A stretch of 64,000 bases of DNA from Locusta migratoria (GCA_026315105.1 CM048745.1:761958506-762022505); one strand, 5' to 3'; positions 20,894 to 33,609 are shown, counted from the first letter of the stretch. Numbers and translations: made by a program. Notes: generated from the letters alone by a model not told the origin.

Positions 20894-21395
20894 TGACGGC
20901 CGTACGGCTTCTGAATAACGGTACTCAGTCTCGTGCAGTACATTACTGACATCCTTAGTACAATACACTAGAGAATTCTAAGCAAAATTTGCGACAAAAT
21001 CACGATAAACGAAGTGGCCATATTTGTAGAGCAGATGGAATACTATAGATTCGCTTGCAGCACGAGTCTTCACTTGTTTTTCGTAAAAAAGGTGTTGGTA
21101 TCTCAGCAAAATAGGATGACATGTCAAAAGGAAGGAAGAAATGTCAGTCTTCTCACATTACAATATGCAGCGAAGTATGTGTCAAATGGCGACAGTTGTA
21201 CTTTACGGGAACGCAGTGCTCTCACAGATTTGACAGAGATTTTTCACATTTTTCAGCAATGCTGCCAGAATGGCTGCCTGTATGGTTGTTGTCTAAACGA
21301 AACCCGTTACAGTAGACAGTCGACATACGATTCCGTAGCTAGCAAGCACGGTACGAGCAAAGCTAGTGCTGCTGTGCAGAAAACAACGCTCGAGC

Positions 21396-21467
21396 GGCCT
21401 GTTGGTCTAGGGGTATGATTCCTGCTTTGGGTGCAGGAGGTCCCGGGTTCAAATCCCGGACAGGCCC
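21396..21467 (+). tRNA. tRNA-Pro-TGG: tRNA-Pro (UGG), unit 21
   Basis: Consensus; T4 at 21471-21474 followed by CA. Confidence 0.97.
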
Positions 21468-21887
21468 TACTTTTCACTCTCGCCGCTTTGGCAGATTTGC
21501 TGGTCTCTAAAAGTATCCCACGGTGAAAACACGATGCTTGTCCGGCGCTGCAACAAAGATGCTGCCAACCGAATGACGTGAAACATGTCTGATGGGACAC
21601 GTTGCATTTGTTTACTTCTTTGTCGACATCATCACCTGCACTGCATGTTCAGCTCACGTCGTTTCCAAAGAGCAGCATGCTCAAAGTACGACTCAGCCTG
21701 CCCTCTCGCATTTGGAAAACGTCTTTTTCGCTATTAACACCAGTAGCGAAAGCACGGACACTGGGAGGATGCCCACTTTTCCGTGGCCTGCTATCGCAAT
21801 TTGCATTACATGATCCTACCTATAAGTTAATATACATAATCTAAAGAATGACTAGAGTCGCAGCAGCGGCAATAAAAGACCAGCGAC

Positions 21888-21959
21888 AGGTTCCACCGAG
21901 ATTCGAACTCGGATCGCTGGATTCAAAGTCCAGAGTGCTAACCATTACACCATGGAACC
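21888..21959 (-). tRNA. tRNA-Gln-TTG: tRNA-Gln (UUG), unit 21
   Basis: Consensus; spacer alleles G/C/A, A6. Confidence 0.97.
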
Positions 21960-22461
21960 TGACGGCCGTACGGCTTCTGAATAACGGTACTCAGTCTCGT
22001 GCAGTACATTACTGACATCCTTAGTACAATACACTAGAGAATTCTAAGCAAAATTTGCGACAAAATCACGATAAACGAAGTGGCCATATTTGTAGAGCAG
22101 ATGGAATACTATAGATTCGCTTGCAGCACGAGTCTTCACTTGTTTTTCGTAAAAAAGGTGTTGGTATCTCAGCAAAATAGGATGACATGTCAAAAGGAAG
22201 GAAGAAATGTCAGTCTGCTCACATTACAATATGCAGCGAAGTATGTGTCAAATGGCGACAGTTGTACTTTACGGGAACGCAGTGCTCTCACAGATTTGAC
22301 AGAGATTTTTCACATTTTTCAGCAATGCTGCCAGAATGGCTGCCTGTATGGTTGTTGTCTAAACGAAACCCGTTACAGTAGACAGTCGACATACGATTCC
22401 GTAGCTAGCAAGCACGGTACGAGCAAAGCTAGTGCTGCTGTGCAGAAAACAACGCTCGAGC

Positions 22462-22533
22462 GGCCTGTTGGTCTAGGGGTATGATTCCTGCTTTGGGTGC
22501 AGGAGGTCCCGGGTTCAAATCCCGGACAGGCCC
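22462..22533 (+). tRNA. tRNA-Pro-TGG: tRNA-Pro (UGG), unit 22
   Basis: Consensus; T4 at 22537-22540. Confidence 0.97.
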
Positions 22534-22953
22534 TACTTTTCGCTCTCGCCGCTTTGGCAGATTTGCTGGTCTCTAAAAGTATCCCACGGTGAAAACACGA
22601 TGCTTGTCCGGCGCTGCAACAAAGATGCTGCCAACCGAATGACGTGAAACATGTCTGATGGGACACGTTGCATTTGTTTACTTCTTTGTCGACATCATCA
22701 CCTGCACTGCATGTTCAGCTCACGTCGTTTCCAAAGAGCAGCATGCTCAAAGTACGACTCAGCCTGCCCTCTCGCATTTGGAAAACGTCTTTTTCGCTAT
22801 TAACACCAGTAGCGAAAGCACGAACACTGGGAGGATGCCCACTTTTCCGTGGCCTGCTATCGCAATTTGGATTGCATGATCCTACCTATAAGTTAATATA
22901 CATAATCTAAAGAATGACTAGAGTCGCAGCAGCGGCAATAAAAGACCAGCGAC

Positions 22954-23025
22954 AGGTTCCACCGAGATTAGAACTCGGATCGCTGGATTCAAAGTCCAGA
23001 GTGCTAACCATTACACCATGGAACC
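22954..23025 (-). tRNA. tRNA-Gln-TTG: tRNA-Gln (UUG), unit 22, G57U variant
   Basis: T-loop change at 22970. Spacer alleles A/G/G, A5. The next Pro leader has gtgcag rather than the gtgctg that follows most G57U copies. Confidence 0.85.
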
Positions 23026-23526
23026 TGACGGCCGTACGGCTTCTGAATAACGGTACTCAGTCTCGTGCAGTACATTACTGACATCCTTAGTACAATACAC
23101 TAGAGAATTCTAAGCAAAATTTGCGACAAAATCACGATAAACGAAGTGGCCATATTTGTAGAGCAGATGGAATACTATAGATTCGCTTGCAGCACGAGTC
23201 TTCACTTGTTTTTCGTAAAAAGGTGTTGGTATCTCAGCAAAATAGGATGACATGTCAAAAGGAAGGAAGAAATGTCAGTCTGCTCACATTACAATATGCA
23301 GCGAAGTATGTGTCAAATGGCGACAGTTGTACTTTACGGGAACGCAGTGCTCTCACAGATTTGACAGAGATTTTTCACACTTTTCAGCAATGCTGCCAGA
23401 ATGGCTGCCTGTATGGTTGTTGTCTAAACGAAACCCGTTACAGTAGACAGTCGACATACGATTCCGTAGCTAGCAAGCACGGTACGAGCAAAGCTAGTGC
23501 TGCTGTGCAGAAAACAACGCTCGAGC

Positions 23527-23598
23527 GGCCTGTTGGTCTAGGGGTATGATTCCTGCTTTGGGTGCAGGAGGTCCCGGGTTCAAATCCCGGACAGGCCC
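23527..23598 (+). tRNA. tRNA-Pro-TGG: tRNA-Pro (UGG), unit 23
   Basis: Consensus; T4 at 23602-23605. Confidence 0.97.
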
Positions 23599-24018
23599 TA
23601 CTTTTCGCTCTCGCCGCTTTGGCAGATTTGCTGGTCTCTAAAAGTATCCCACGGTGAAAACACGATGCTTGTCCGGCGCTGCAACAAAGATGCTGCCAAC
23701 CGAATGACGTGAAACATGTCTGATGGGACACGTTGCATTTGTTTACTTCTTTGTCGACATCATCACCTGCACTGCATGTTCAGCTCACGTCGTTTCCAAA
23801 GAGCAGCATGCTCAAAGTACGACTCAGCCTGCCCTCTCGCATTTGGAAAACGTCTTTTTCGCTATTAACACCAGTAGCGAAAGCACGGACACTGGGAGGA
23901 TGCCCACTTTTCCGTGGCCTGCTATCGCAATTTGCATTACATGATCCTACCTATAAGTTAATATACATAATCTAAAGAATGACTAGAGTCGCAGCAGCGG
24001 CAATAAAAGACCAGCGAC

Positions 24019-24090
24019 AGGTTCCACCGAGATTCGAACTCGGATCGCTGGATTCAAAGTCCAGAGTGCTAACCATTACACCATGGAACC
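24019..24090 (-). tRNA. tRNA-Gln-TTG: tRNA-Gln (UUG), unit 23
   Basis: Consensus; spacer alleles G/C/A, A6; followed by cagtcttctcac as in units 13 and 20, but without the UCG anticodon. Confidence 0.97.
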
Positions 24091-24592
24091 TGACGGCCGT
24101 ACGGCTTCTGAATAACGGTACTCAGTCTCGTGCAGTACATTACTGACATCCTTAGTACAATACACTAGAGAATTCTAAGCAAAATTTGCGACAAAATCAC
24201 GATAAACGAAGTGGCCATATTTGTAGAGCAGATGGAATACTATAGATTCGCTTGCAGCACGAGTCTTCACTTGTTTTTCGTAAAAAAGGTGTTGGTATCT
24301 CAGCAAAATAGGATGACATGTCAAAAGGAAGGAAGAAATGTCAGTCTTCTCACATTACAATATGCAGCGAAGTATGTGTCAAATGGCGACAGTTGTACTT
24401 TACGGGAACGCAGTGCTCTCACAGATTTGACAGAGATTTTTCACATTTTTCAGCAATGCTGCCAGAATGGCTGCCTGTATGGTTGTTGTCTAAACGAAAC
24501 CCGTTACAGTAGACAGTCGACATACGATTCCGTAGCTAGCAAGCACGGTACGAGCAAAGCTAGTGCTGCTGTGCAGAAAACAACGCTCGAGC

Positions 24593-24664
24593 GGCCTGTT
24601 GGTCTAGGGGTATGATTCCTGCTTTGGGTGCAGGAGGTCCCGGGTTCAAATCCCGGACAGGCCC
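24593..24664 (+). tRNA. tRNA-Pro-TGG: tRNA-Pro (UGG), unit 24
   Basis: Consensus; T4 at 24668-24671 followed by CA. Confidence 0.97.
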
Positions 24665-25084
24665 TACTTTTCACTCTCGCCGCTTTGGCAGATTTGCTGG
24701 TCTCTAAAAGTATCCCACGGTGAAAACACGATGCTTGTCCGGCGCTGCAACAAAGATGCTGCCAACCGAATGACGTGAAACATGTCTGATGGGACACGTT
24801 GCATTTGTTTACTTCTTTGTCGACATCATCACCTGCACTGCATGTTCAGCTCACGTCGTTTCCAAAGAGCAGCATGCTCAAAGTACGACTCAGCCTGCCC
24901 TCTCGCATTTGGAAAACGTCTTTTTCGCTATTAACACCAGTAGCGAAAGCACGGACACTGGGAGGATGCCCACTTTTCCGTGGCCTGCTATCGCAATTTG
25001 CATTACATGATCCTACCTATAAGTTAATATACATAATCTAAAGAATGACTAGAGTCGCAGCAGCGGCAATAAAAGACCAGCGAC

Positions 25085-25156
25085 AGGTTCCACCGAGATT
25101 CGAACTCGGATCGCTGGATTCAAAGTCCAGAGTGCTAACCATTACACCATGGAACC
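25085..25156 (-). tRNA. tRNA-Gln-TTG: tRNA-Gln (UUG), unit 24
   Basis: Consensus; spacer alleles G/C/A, A6. Confidence 0.97.
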
Positions 25157-25658
25157 TGACGGCCGTACGGCTTCTGAATAACGGTACTCAGTCTCGTGCA
25201 GTACATTACTGACATCCTTAGTACAATACACTAGAGAATTCTAAGCAAAATTTGCGACAAAATCACGATAAACGAAGTGGCCATATTTGTAGAGCAGATG
25301 GAATACTATAGATTCGCTTGCAGCACGAGTCTTCACTTGTTTTTCGTAAAAAAGGTGTTGGTATCTCAGCAAAATAGGATGACATGTCAAAAGGAAGGAA
25401 GAAATGTCAGTCTGCTCACATTACAATATGCAGCGAAGTATGTGTCAAATGGCGACAGTTGTACTTTACGGGAACGCAGTGCTCTCACAGATTTGACAGA
25501 GATTTTTCACATTTTTCAGCAATGCTGCCAGAATGGCTGCCTGTATGGTTGTTGTCTAAACGAAACCCGTTACAGTAGACAGTCGACATACGATTCCGTA
25601 GCTAGCAAGCACGGTACGAGCAAAGCTAGTGCTGCTGTGCAGAAAACAACGCTCGAGC

Positions 25659-25730
25659 GGCCTGTTGGTCTAGGGGTATGATTCCTGCTTTGGGTGCAGG
25701 AGGTCCCGGGTTCAAATCCCGGACAGGCCC
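25659..25730 (+). tRNA. tRNA-Pro-TGG: tRNA-Pro (UGG), unit 25
   Basis: Consensus; T4 at 25734-25737. Confidence 0.97.
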
Positions 25731-26150
25731 TACTTTTCGCTCTCGCCGCTTTGGCAGATTTGCTGGTCTCTAAAAGTATCCCACGGTGAAAACACGATGC
25801 TTGTCCGGCGCTGCAACAAAGATGCTGCCAACCGAATGACGTGAAACATGTCTGATGGGACACGTTGCATTTGTTTACTTCTTTGTCGACATCATCACCT
25901 GCACTGCATGTTCAGCTCACGTCGTTTCCAAAGAGCAGCATGCTCAAAGTACGACTCAGCCTGCCCTCTCGCATTTGGAAAACGTCTTTTTCGCTATTAA
26001 CACCAGTAGCGAAAGCACGAACACTGGGAGGATGCCCACTTTTCCGTGGCCTGCTATCGCAATTTGGATTGCATGATCCTACCTATAAGTTAATATACAT
26101 AATCTAAAGAATGACTAGAGTCGCAGCAGCGGCAATAAAAGACCAGCGAC

Positions 26151-26222
26151 AGGTTCCACCGAGATTAGAACTCGGATCGCTGGATTCAAAGTCCAGAGTG
26201 CTAACCATTACACCATGGAACC
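26151..26222 (-). tRNA. tRNA-Gln-TTG: tRNA-Gln (UUG), unit 25, G57U variant
   Basis: T-loop change at 26167. Spacer alleles A/G/G, A5. Confidence 0.85.
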
Positions 26223-26723
26223 TGACGGCCGTACGGCTTCTGAATAACGGTACTCAGTCTCGTGCAGTACATTACTGACATCCTTAGTACAATACACTAG
26301 AGAATTCTAAGCAAAATTTGCGACAAAATCACGATAAACGAAGTGGCCATATTTGTAGAGCAGATGGAATACTATAGATTCGCTTGCAGCACGAGTCTTC
26401 ACTTGTTTTTCGTAAAAAGGTGTTGGTATCTCAGCAAAATAGGATGACATGTCAAAAGGAAGGAAGAAATGTCAGTCTGCTCACATTACAATATGCAGCG
26501 AAGTATGTGTCAAATGGCGACAGTTGTACTTTACGGGAACGCAGTGCTCTCACAGATTTGACAGAGATTTTTCACACTTTTCAGCAATGCTGCCAGAATG
26601 GCTGCCTGTATGGTTGTTGTCTAAACGAAACCCGTTACAGTAGACAGTCGACATACGATTCCGTAGCTAGCAAGCACGGTACGAGCAAAGCTAGTGCTGC
26701 TGTGCTGAAAACAACGCTCGAGC

Positions 26724-26795
26724 GGCCTGTTGGTCTAGGGGTATGATTCCTGCTTTGGGTGCAGGAGGTCCCGGGTTCAAATCCCGGACAGGCCC
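26724..26795 (+). tRNA. tRNA-Pro-TGG: tRNA-Pro (UGG), unit 26
   Basis: Consensus; T4 at 26799-26802. Confidence 0.97.
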
Positions 26796-27215
26796 TACTT
26801 TTCGCTCTCGCCGCTTTGGCAGATTTGCTGGTCTCTAAAAGTATCCCACGGTGAAAACACGATGCTTGTCCGGCGCTGCAACAAAGATGCTGCCAACCGA
26901 ATGACGTGAAACATGTCTGATGGGACACGTTGCATTTGTTTACTTCTTTGTCGACATCATCACCTGCACTGCATGTTCAGCTCACGTCGTTTCCAAAGAG
27001 CAGCATGCTCAAAGTACGACTCAGCCTGCCCTCTCGCATTTGGAAAACGTCTTTTTCGCTATTAACACCAGTAGCGAAAGCACGAACACTGGGAGGATGC
27101 CCACTTTTCCGTGGCCTGCTATCGCAATTTGCATTGCATGATCCTACCTATAAGTTAATATACATAATCTAAAGAATGACTAGAGTCGCAGCAGCGGCAA
27201 TAAAAGACCAGCGAC

Positions 27216-27287
27216 AGGTTCCACCGAGATTCGAACTCGGATCGCTGGATTCAAAGTCCAGAGTGCTAACCATTACACCATGGAACC
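27216..27287 (-). tRNA. tRNA-Gln-TTG: tRNA-Gln (UUG), unit 26
   Basis: Consensus; spacer alleles A/C/G, A6. Confidence 0.97.
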
Positions 27288-27789
27288 TGACGGCCGTACG
27301 GCTTCTGAATAACGGTACTCAGTCTCGTGCAGTACATTACTGACATCCTTAGTACAATACACTAGAGAATTCTAAGCAAAATTTGCGACAAAATCACGAT
27401 AAACGAAGTGGCCATATTTGTAGAGCAGATGGAATACTATAGATTCGCTTGCAGCACGAGTCTTCACTTGTTTTTCGTAAAAAAGGTGTTGGTATCTCAG
27501 CAAAATAGGATGACATGTCAAAAGGAAGGAAGAAATGTCAGTCTGCTCACATTACAATATGCAGCGAAGTATGTGTCAAATGGCGACAGTTGTACTTTAC
27601 GGGAACGCAGTGCTCTCACAGATTTGACAGAGATTTTTCACATTTTTCAGCAATGCTGCCAGAATGGCTGCCTGTATGGTTGTTGTCTAAACGAAACCCG
27701 TTACAGTAGACAGTCGACATACGATTCCGTAGCTAGCAAGCACGGTACGAGCAAAGCTAGTGCTGCTGTGCAGAAAACAACGCTCGAGC

Positions 27790-27861
27790 GGCCTGTTGGT
27801 CTAGGGGTATGATTCCTGCTTTGGGTGCAGGAGGTCCCGGGTTCAAATCCCGGACAGGCCC
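27790..27861 (+). tRNA. tRNA-Pro-TGG: tRNA-Pro (UGG), unit 27
   Basis: Consensus; T4 at 27865-27868 followed by CA. Confidence 0.97.
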
Positions 27862-28281
27862 TACTTTTCACTCTCGCCGCTTTGGCAGATTTGCTGGTCT
27901 CTAAAAGTATCCCACGGTGAAAACACGATGCTTGTCCGGCGCTGCAACAAAGATGCTGCCAACCGAATGACGTGAAACATGTCTGATGGGACACGTTGCA
28001 TTTGTTTACTTCTTTGTCGACATCATCACCTGCACTGCATGTTCAGCTCACGTCGTTTCCAAAGAGCAGCATGCTCAAAGTACGACTCAGCCTGCCCTCT
28101 CGCATTTGGAAAACGTCTTTTTCGCTATTAACACCAGTAGCGAAAGCACGGACACTGGGAGGATGCCCACTTTTCCGTGGCCTGCTATCGCAATTTGCAT
28201 TACATGATCCTACCTATAAGTTAATATACATAATCTAAAGAATGACTAGAGTCGCAGCAGCGGCAATAAAAGACCAGCGAC

Positions 28282-28353
28282 AGGTTCCACCGAGATTCGA
28301 ACTCGGATCGCTGGATTCAAAGTCCAGAGTGCTAACCATTACACCATGGAACC
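28282..28353 (-). tRNA. tRNA-Gln-TTG: tRNA-Gln (UUG), unit 27
   Basis: Consensus; spacer alleles G/C/A, A6. Confidence 0.97.
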
Positions 28354-28855
28354 TGACGGCCGTACGGCTTCTGAATAACGGTACTCAGTCTCGTGCAGTA
28401 CATTACTGACATCCTTAGTACAATACACTAGAGAATTCTAAGCAAAATTTGCGACAAAATCACGATAAACGAAGTGGCCATATTTGTAGAGCAGATGGAA
28501 TACTATAGATTCGCTTGCAGCACGAGTCTTCACTTGTTTTTCGTAAAAAAGGTGTTGGTATCTCAGCAAAATAGGATGACATGTCAAAAGGAAGGAAGAA
28601 ATGTCAGTCTGCTCACATTACAATATGCAGCGAAGTATGTGTCAAATGGCGACAGTTGTACTTTACGGGAACGCAGTGCTCTCACAGATTTGACAGAGAT
28701 TTTTCACATTTTTCAGCAATGCTGCCAGAATGGCTGCCTGTATGGTTGTTGTCTAAACGAAACCCGTTACAGTAGACAGTCGACATACGATTCCGTAGCT
28801 AGCAAGCACGGTACGAGCAAAGCTAGTGCTGCTGTGCAGAAAACAACGCTCGAGC

Positions 28856-28927
28856 GGCCTGTTGGTCTAGGGGTATGATTCCTGCTTTGGGTGCAGGAGG
28901 TCCCGGGTTCAAATCCCGGACAGGCCC
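28856..28927 (+). tRNA. tRNA-Pro-TGG: tRNA-Pro (UGG), unit 28
   Basis: Consensus; T4 at 28931-28934 followed by CA. Confidence 0.97.
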
Positions 28928-29347
28928 TACTTTTCACTCTCGCCGCTTTGGCAGATTTGCTGGTCTCTAAAAGTATCCCACGGTGAAAACACGATGCTTG
29001 TCCGGCGCTGCAACAAAGATGCTGCCAACCGAATGACGTGAAACATGTCTGATGGGACACGTTGCATTTGTTTACTTCTTTGTCGACATCATCACCTGCA
29101 CTGCATGTTCAGCTCACGTCGTTTCCAAAGAGCAGCATGCTCAAAGTACGACTCAGCCTGCCCTCTCGCATTTGGAAAACGTCTTTTTCGCTATTAACAC
29201 CAGTAGCGAAAGCACGGACACTGGGAGGATGCCCACTTTTCCGTGGCCTGCTATCGCAATTTGCATTACATGATCCTACCTATAAGTTAATATACATAAT
29301 CTAAAGAATGACTAGAGTCGCAGCAGCGGCAATGAAAGACCAGCGAC

Positions 29348-29419
29348 AGGTTCCACCGAGATTCGAACTCGGATCGCTGGATTCAAAGTCCAGAGTGCTA
29401 ACCATTACACCATGGAACC
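29348..29419 (-). tRNA. tRNA-Gln-TTG: tRNA-Gln (UUG), unit 28, terminator lost
   Basis: The gene body is consensus, but its downstream T4 is cut to TTT (29335-29337) by a change at 29334. The next T4 on this strand lies more than 100 bp away inside the convergent spacer, so long read-through transcripts are expected. Spacer alleles G/C/A, A5. Confidence 0.93.
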
Positions 29420-29920
29420 TGACGGCCGTACGGCTTCTGAATAACGGTACTCAGTCTCGTGCAGTACATTACTGACATCCTTAGTACAATACACTAGAGA
29501 ATTCTAAGCAAAATTTGCGACAAAATCACGATAAACGAAGTGGCCATATTTGTAGAGCAGATGGAATACTATAGATTCGCTTGCAGCACGAGTCTTCACT
29601 TGTTTTTCGTAAAAAGGTGTTGGTATCTCAGCAAAATAGGATGACATGTCAAAAGGAAGGAAGAAATGTCAGTCTGCTCACATTACAATATGCAGCGAAG
29701 TATGTGTCAAATGGCGACAGTTGTACTTTACGGGAACGCAGTGCTCTCACAGATTTGACAGAGATTTTTCACATTTTTCAGCAATGCTGCCAGAATGGCT
29801 GCCTGTATGGTTGTTGTCTAAACGAAACCCGTTACAGTAGACAGTCGACATACGATTCCGTAGCTAGCAAGCACGGTACGAGCAAAGCTAGTGCTGCTGT
29901 GCAGAAAACAACGCTCGAGC

Positions 29921-29992
29921 GGCCTGTTGGTCTAGGGGTATGATTCCTGCTTTGGGTGCAGGAGGTCCCGGGTTCAAATCCCGGACAGGCCC
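29921..29992 (+). tRNA. tRNA-Pro-TGG: tRNA-Pro (UGG), unit 29
   Basis: Consensus; T4 at 29996-29999. Confidence 0.97.
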
Positions 29993-30412
29993 TACTTTTC
30001 GCTCTCGCCGCTTTGGCAGATTTGCTGGTCTCTAAAAGTATCCCACGGTGAAAACACGATGCTTGTCCGGCGCTGCAACAAAGATGCTGCCAACCGAATG
30101 ACGTGAAACATGTCTGATGGGACACGTTGCATTTGTTTACTTCTTTGTCGACATCATCACCTGCACTGCATGTTCAGCTCACGTCGTTTCCAAAGAGCAG
30201 CATGCTCAAAGTACGACTCAGCCTGCCCTCTCGCATTTGGAAAACGTCTTTTTCGCTATTAACACCAGTAGCGAAAGCACGGACACTGGGAGGATGCCCA
30301 CTTTTCCGTGGCCTGCTATCGCAATTTGCATTACATGATCCTACCTATAAGTTAATATACATAATCTAAAGAATGACTAGAGTCGCAGCAGCGGCAATAA
30401 AAGACCAGCGAC

Positions 30413-30484
30413 AGGTTCCACCGAGATTCGAACTCGGATCGCTGGATTCAAAGTCCAGAGTGCTAACCATTACACCATGGAACC
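30413..30484 (-). tRNA. tRNA-Gln-TTG: tRNA-Gln (UUG), unit 29
   Basis: Consensus; spacer alleles G/C/A, A6; private ctctcaaagat in the following spacer. Confidence 0.97.
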
Positions 30485-30986
30485 TGACGGCCGTACGGCT
30501 TCTGAATAACGGTACTCAGTCTCGTGCAGTACATTACTGACATCCTTAGTACAATACACTAGAGAATTCTAAGCAAAATTTGCGACAAAATCACGATAAA
30601 CGAAGTGGCCATATTTGTAGAGCAGATGGAATACTATAGATTCGCTTGCAGCACGAGTCTTCACTTGTTTTTCGTAAAAAAGGTGTTGGTATCTCAGCAA
30701 AATAGGATGACATGTCAAAAGGAAGGAAGAAATGTCAGTCTGCTCACATTACAATATGCAGCGAAGTATGTGTCAAATGGCGACAGTTGTACTTTACGGG
30801 AACGCAGTGCTCTCAAAGATTTGACAGAGATTTTTCACATTTTTCAGCAATGCTGCCAGAATGGCTGCCTGTATGGTTGTTGTCTAAACGAAACCCGTTA
30901 CAGTAGACAGTCGACATACGATTCCGTAGCTAGCAAGCACGGTACGAGCAAAGCTAGTGCTGCTGTGCAGAAAACAACGCTCGAGC

Positions 30987-31058
30987 GGCCTGTTGGTCTA
31001 GGGGTATGATTCCTGCTTTGGGTGCAGGAGGTCCCGGGTTCAAATCCCGGACAGGCCC
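30987..31058 (+). tRNA. tRNA-Pro-TGG: tRNA-Pro (UGG), unit 30
   Basis: Consensus; T4 at 31062-31065. Confidence 0.97.
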
Positions 31059-31478
31059 TACTTTTCGCTCTCGCCGCTTTGGCAGATTTGCTGGTCTCTA
31101 AAAGTATCCCACGGTGAAAACACGATGCTTGTCCGGCGCTGCAACAAAGATGCTGCCAACCGAATGACGTGAAACATGTCTGATGGGACACGTTGCATTT
31201 GTTTACTTCTTTGTCGACATCATCACCTGCACTGCATGTTCAGCTCACGTCGTTTCCAAAGAGCAGCATGCTCAAAGTACGACTCAGCCTGCCCTCTCGC
31301 ATTTGGAAAACGTCTTTTTCGCTATTAACACCAGTAGCGAAAGCACGAACACTGGGAGGATGCCCACTTTTCCGTGGCCTGCTATCGCAATTTGGATTGC
31401 ATGATCCTACCTATAAGTTAATATACATAATCTAAAGAATGACTAGAGTCGCAGCAGCGGCAATAAAAGACCAGCGAC

Positions 31479-31550
31479 AGGTTCCACCGAGATTAGAACT
31501 CGGATCGCTGGATTCAAAGTCCAGAGTGCTAACCATTACACCATGGAACC
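31479..31550 (-). tRNA. tRNA-Gln-TTG: tRNA-Gln (UUG), unit 30, G57U variant
   Basis: T-loop change at 31495. Spacer alleles A/G/G, A5. Confidence 0.85.
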
Positions 31551-32051
31551 TGACGGCCGTACGGCTTCTGAATAACGGTACTCAGTCTCGTGCAGTACAT
31601 TACTGACATCCTTAGTACAATACACTAGAGAATTCTAAGCAAAATTTGCGACAAAATCACGATAAACGAAGTGGCCATATTTGTAGAGCAGATGGAATAC
31701 TATAGATTCGCTTGCAGCACGAGTCTTCACTTGTTTTTCGTAAAAAGGTGTTGGTATCTCAGCAAAATAGGATGACATGTCAAAAGGAAGGAAGAAATGT
31801 CAGTCTGCTCACATTACAATATGCAGCGAAGTATGTGTCAAATGGCGACAGTTGTACTTTACGGGAACGCAGTGCTCTCACAGATTTGACAGAGATTTTT
31901 CACACTTTTCAGCAATGCTGCCAGAATGGCTGCCTGTATGGTTGTTGTCTAAACGAAACCCGTTACAGTAGACAGTCGACATACGATTCCGTAGCTAGCA
32001 AGCACGGTACGAGCAAAGCTAGTGCTGCTGTGCTGAAAACAACGCTCGAGC

Positions 32052-32123
32052 GGCCTGTTGGTCTAGGGGTATGATTCCTGCTTTGGGTGCAGGAGGTCCC
32101 GGGTTCAAATCCCGGACAGGCCC
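32052..32123 (+). tRNA. tRNA-Pro-TGG: tRNA-Pro (UGG), unit 31
   Basis: Consensus; T4 at 32127-32130. Confidence 0.97.
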
Positions 32124-32543
32124 TACTTTTCGCTCTCGCCGCTTTGGCAGATTTGCTGGTCTCTAAAAGTATCCCACGGTGAAAACACGATGCTTGTCCG
32201 GCGCTGCAACAAAGATGCTGCCAACCGAATGACGTGAAACATGTCTGATGGGACACGTTGCATTTGTTTACTTCTTTGTCGACATCATCACCTGCACTGC
32301 ATGTTCAGCTCACGTCGTTTCCAAAGAGCAGCATGCTCAAAGTACGACTCAGCCTGCCCTCTCGCATTTGGAAAACGTCTTTTTCGCTATTAACACCAGT
32401 AGCGAAAGCACGAACACTGGGAGGATGCCCACTTTTCCGTGGCCTGCTATCGCAATTTGCATTGCATGATCCTACCTATAAGTTAATATACATAATCTAA
32501 AGAATGACTAGAGTCGCAGCAGCGGCAATAAAAGACCAGCGAC

Positions 32544-32615
32544 AGGTTCCACCGAGATTCGAACTCGGATCGCTGGATTCAAAGTCCAGAGTGCTAACCA
32601 TTACACCATGGAACC
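32544..32615 (-). tRNA. tRNA-Gln-TTG: tRNA-Gln (UUG), unit 31
   Basis: Consensus; spacer alleles A/C/G, A6; end of the A6-rich central region. Confidence 0.97.
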
Positions 32616-33117
32616 TGACGGCCGTACGGCTTCTGAATAACGGTACTCAGTCTCGTGCAGTACATTACTGACATCCTTAGTACAATACACTAGAGAATTC
32701 TAAGCAAAATTTGCGACAAAATCACGATAAACGAAGTGGCCATATTTGTAGAGCAGATGGAATACTATAGATTCGCTTGCAGCACGAGTCTTCACTTGTT
32801 TTTCGTAAAAAAGGTGTTGGTATCTCAGCAAAATAGGATGACATGTCAAAAGGAAGGAAGAAATGTCAGTCTGCTCACATTACAATATGCAGCGAAGTAT
32901 GTGTCAAATGGCGACAGTTGTACTTTACGGGAACGCAGTGCTCTCACAGATTTGACAGAGATTTTTCACATTTTTCAGCAATGCTGCCAGAATGGCTGCC
33001 TGTATGGTTGTTGTCTAAACGAAACCCGTTACAGTAGACAGTCGACATACGATTCCGTAGCTAGCAAGCACGGAACGAGCAAAGCTAGTGCTGCTGTGCA
33101 GAAAACAACGCTCGAGC

Positions 33118-33189
33118 GGCCTGTTGGTCTAGGGGTATGATTCCTGCTTTGGGTGCAGGAGGTCCCGGGTTCAAATCCCGGACAGGCCC
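33118..33189 (+). tRNA. tRNA-Pro-TGG: tRNA-Pro (UGG), unit 32
   Basis: Consensus; T4 at 33193-33196; cggaacg in the leader as before unit 3. Confidence 0.97.
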
Positions 33190-33609
33190 TACTTTTCGCT
33201 CTCGCCGCTTTGGCAGATTTGCTGGTCTCTAAAAGTATCCCACGGTGAAAACACGATGCTTGTCCGGCGCTGCAACAAAGATGCTGCCAACCGAATGACG
33301 TGAAACATGTCTGATGGGACACGTTGCATTTGTTTACTTCTTTGTCGACATCATCACCTGCACTGCATGTTCAACTCACGTCGTTTCCAAAGAGCAGCAT
33401 GCTCAAAGTACGACTCAGCCTGCCCTCTCGCATTTGGAAAACGTCTTTTTCGCTATTAACACCAGTAGCGAAAGCACGAACACTGGGAGGATGCCCACTT
33501 TTCCGTGGCCTGCTATCGCAATTTGCATTGCATGATCCTACCTATAAGTTAATATACATAATCTAAAGAATGACTAGAGTCGCAGCAGCGGCAATAAAAG
33601 ACCAGCGAC

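Larger units (their letters stand above)
25659..30898. repeat. Higher-order block, units 25-29 (right copy)
   Basis: Partner of 15002-20241. It differs by the G57U in unit 25 and the terminator loss in unit 28, and lacks the tctctgaaag of unit 17. Confidence 0.7.
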
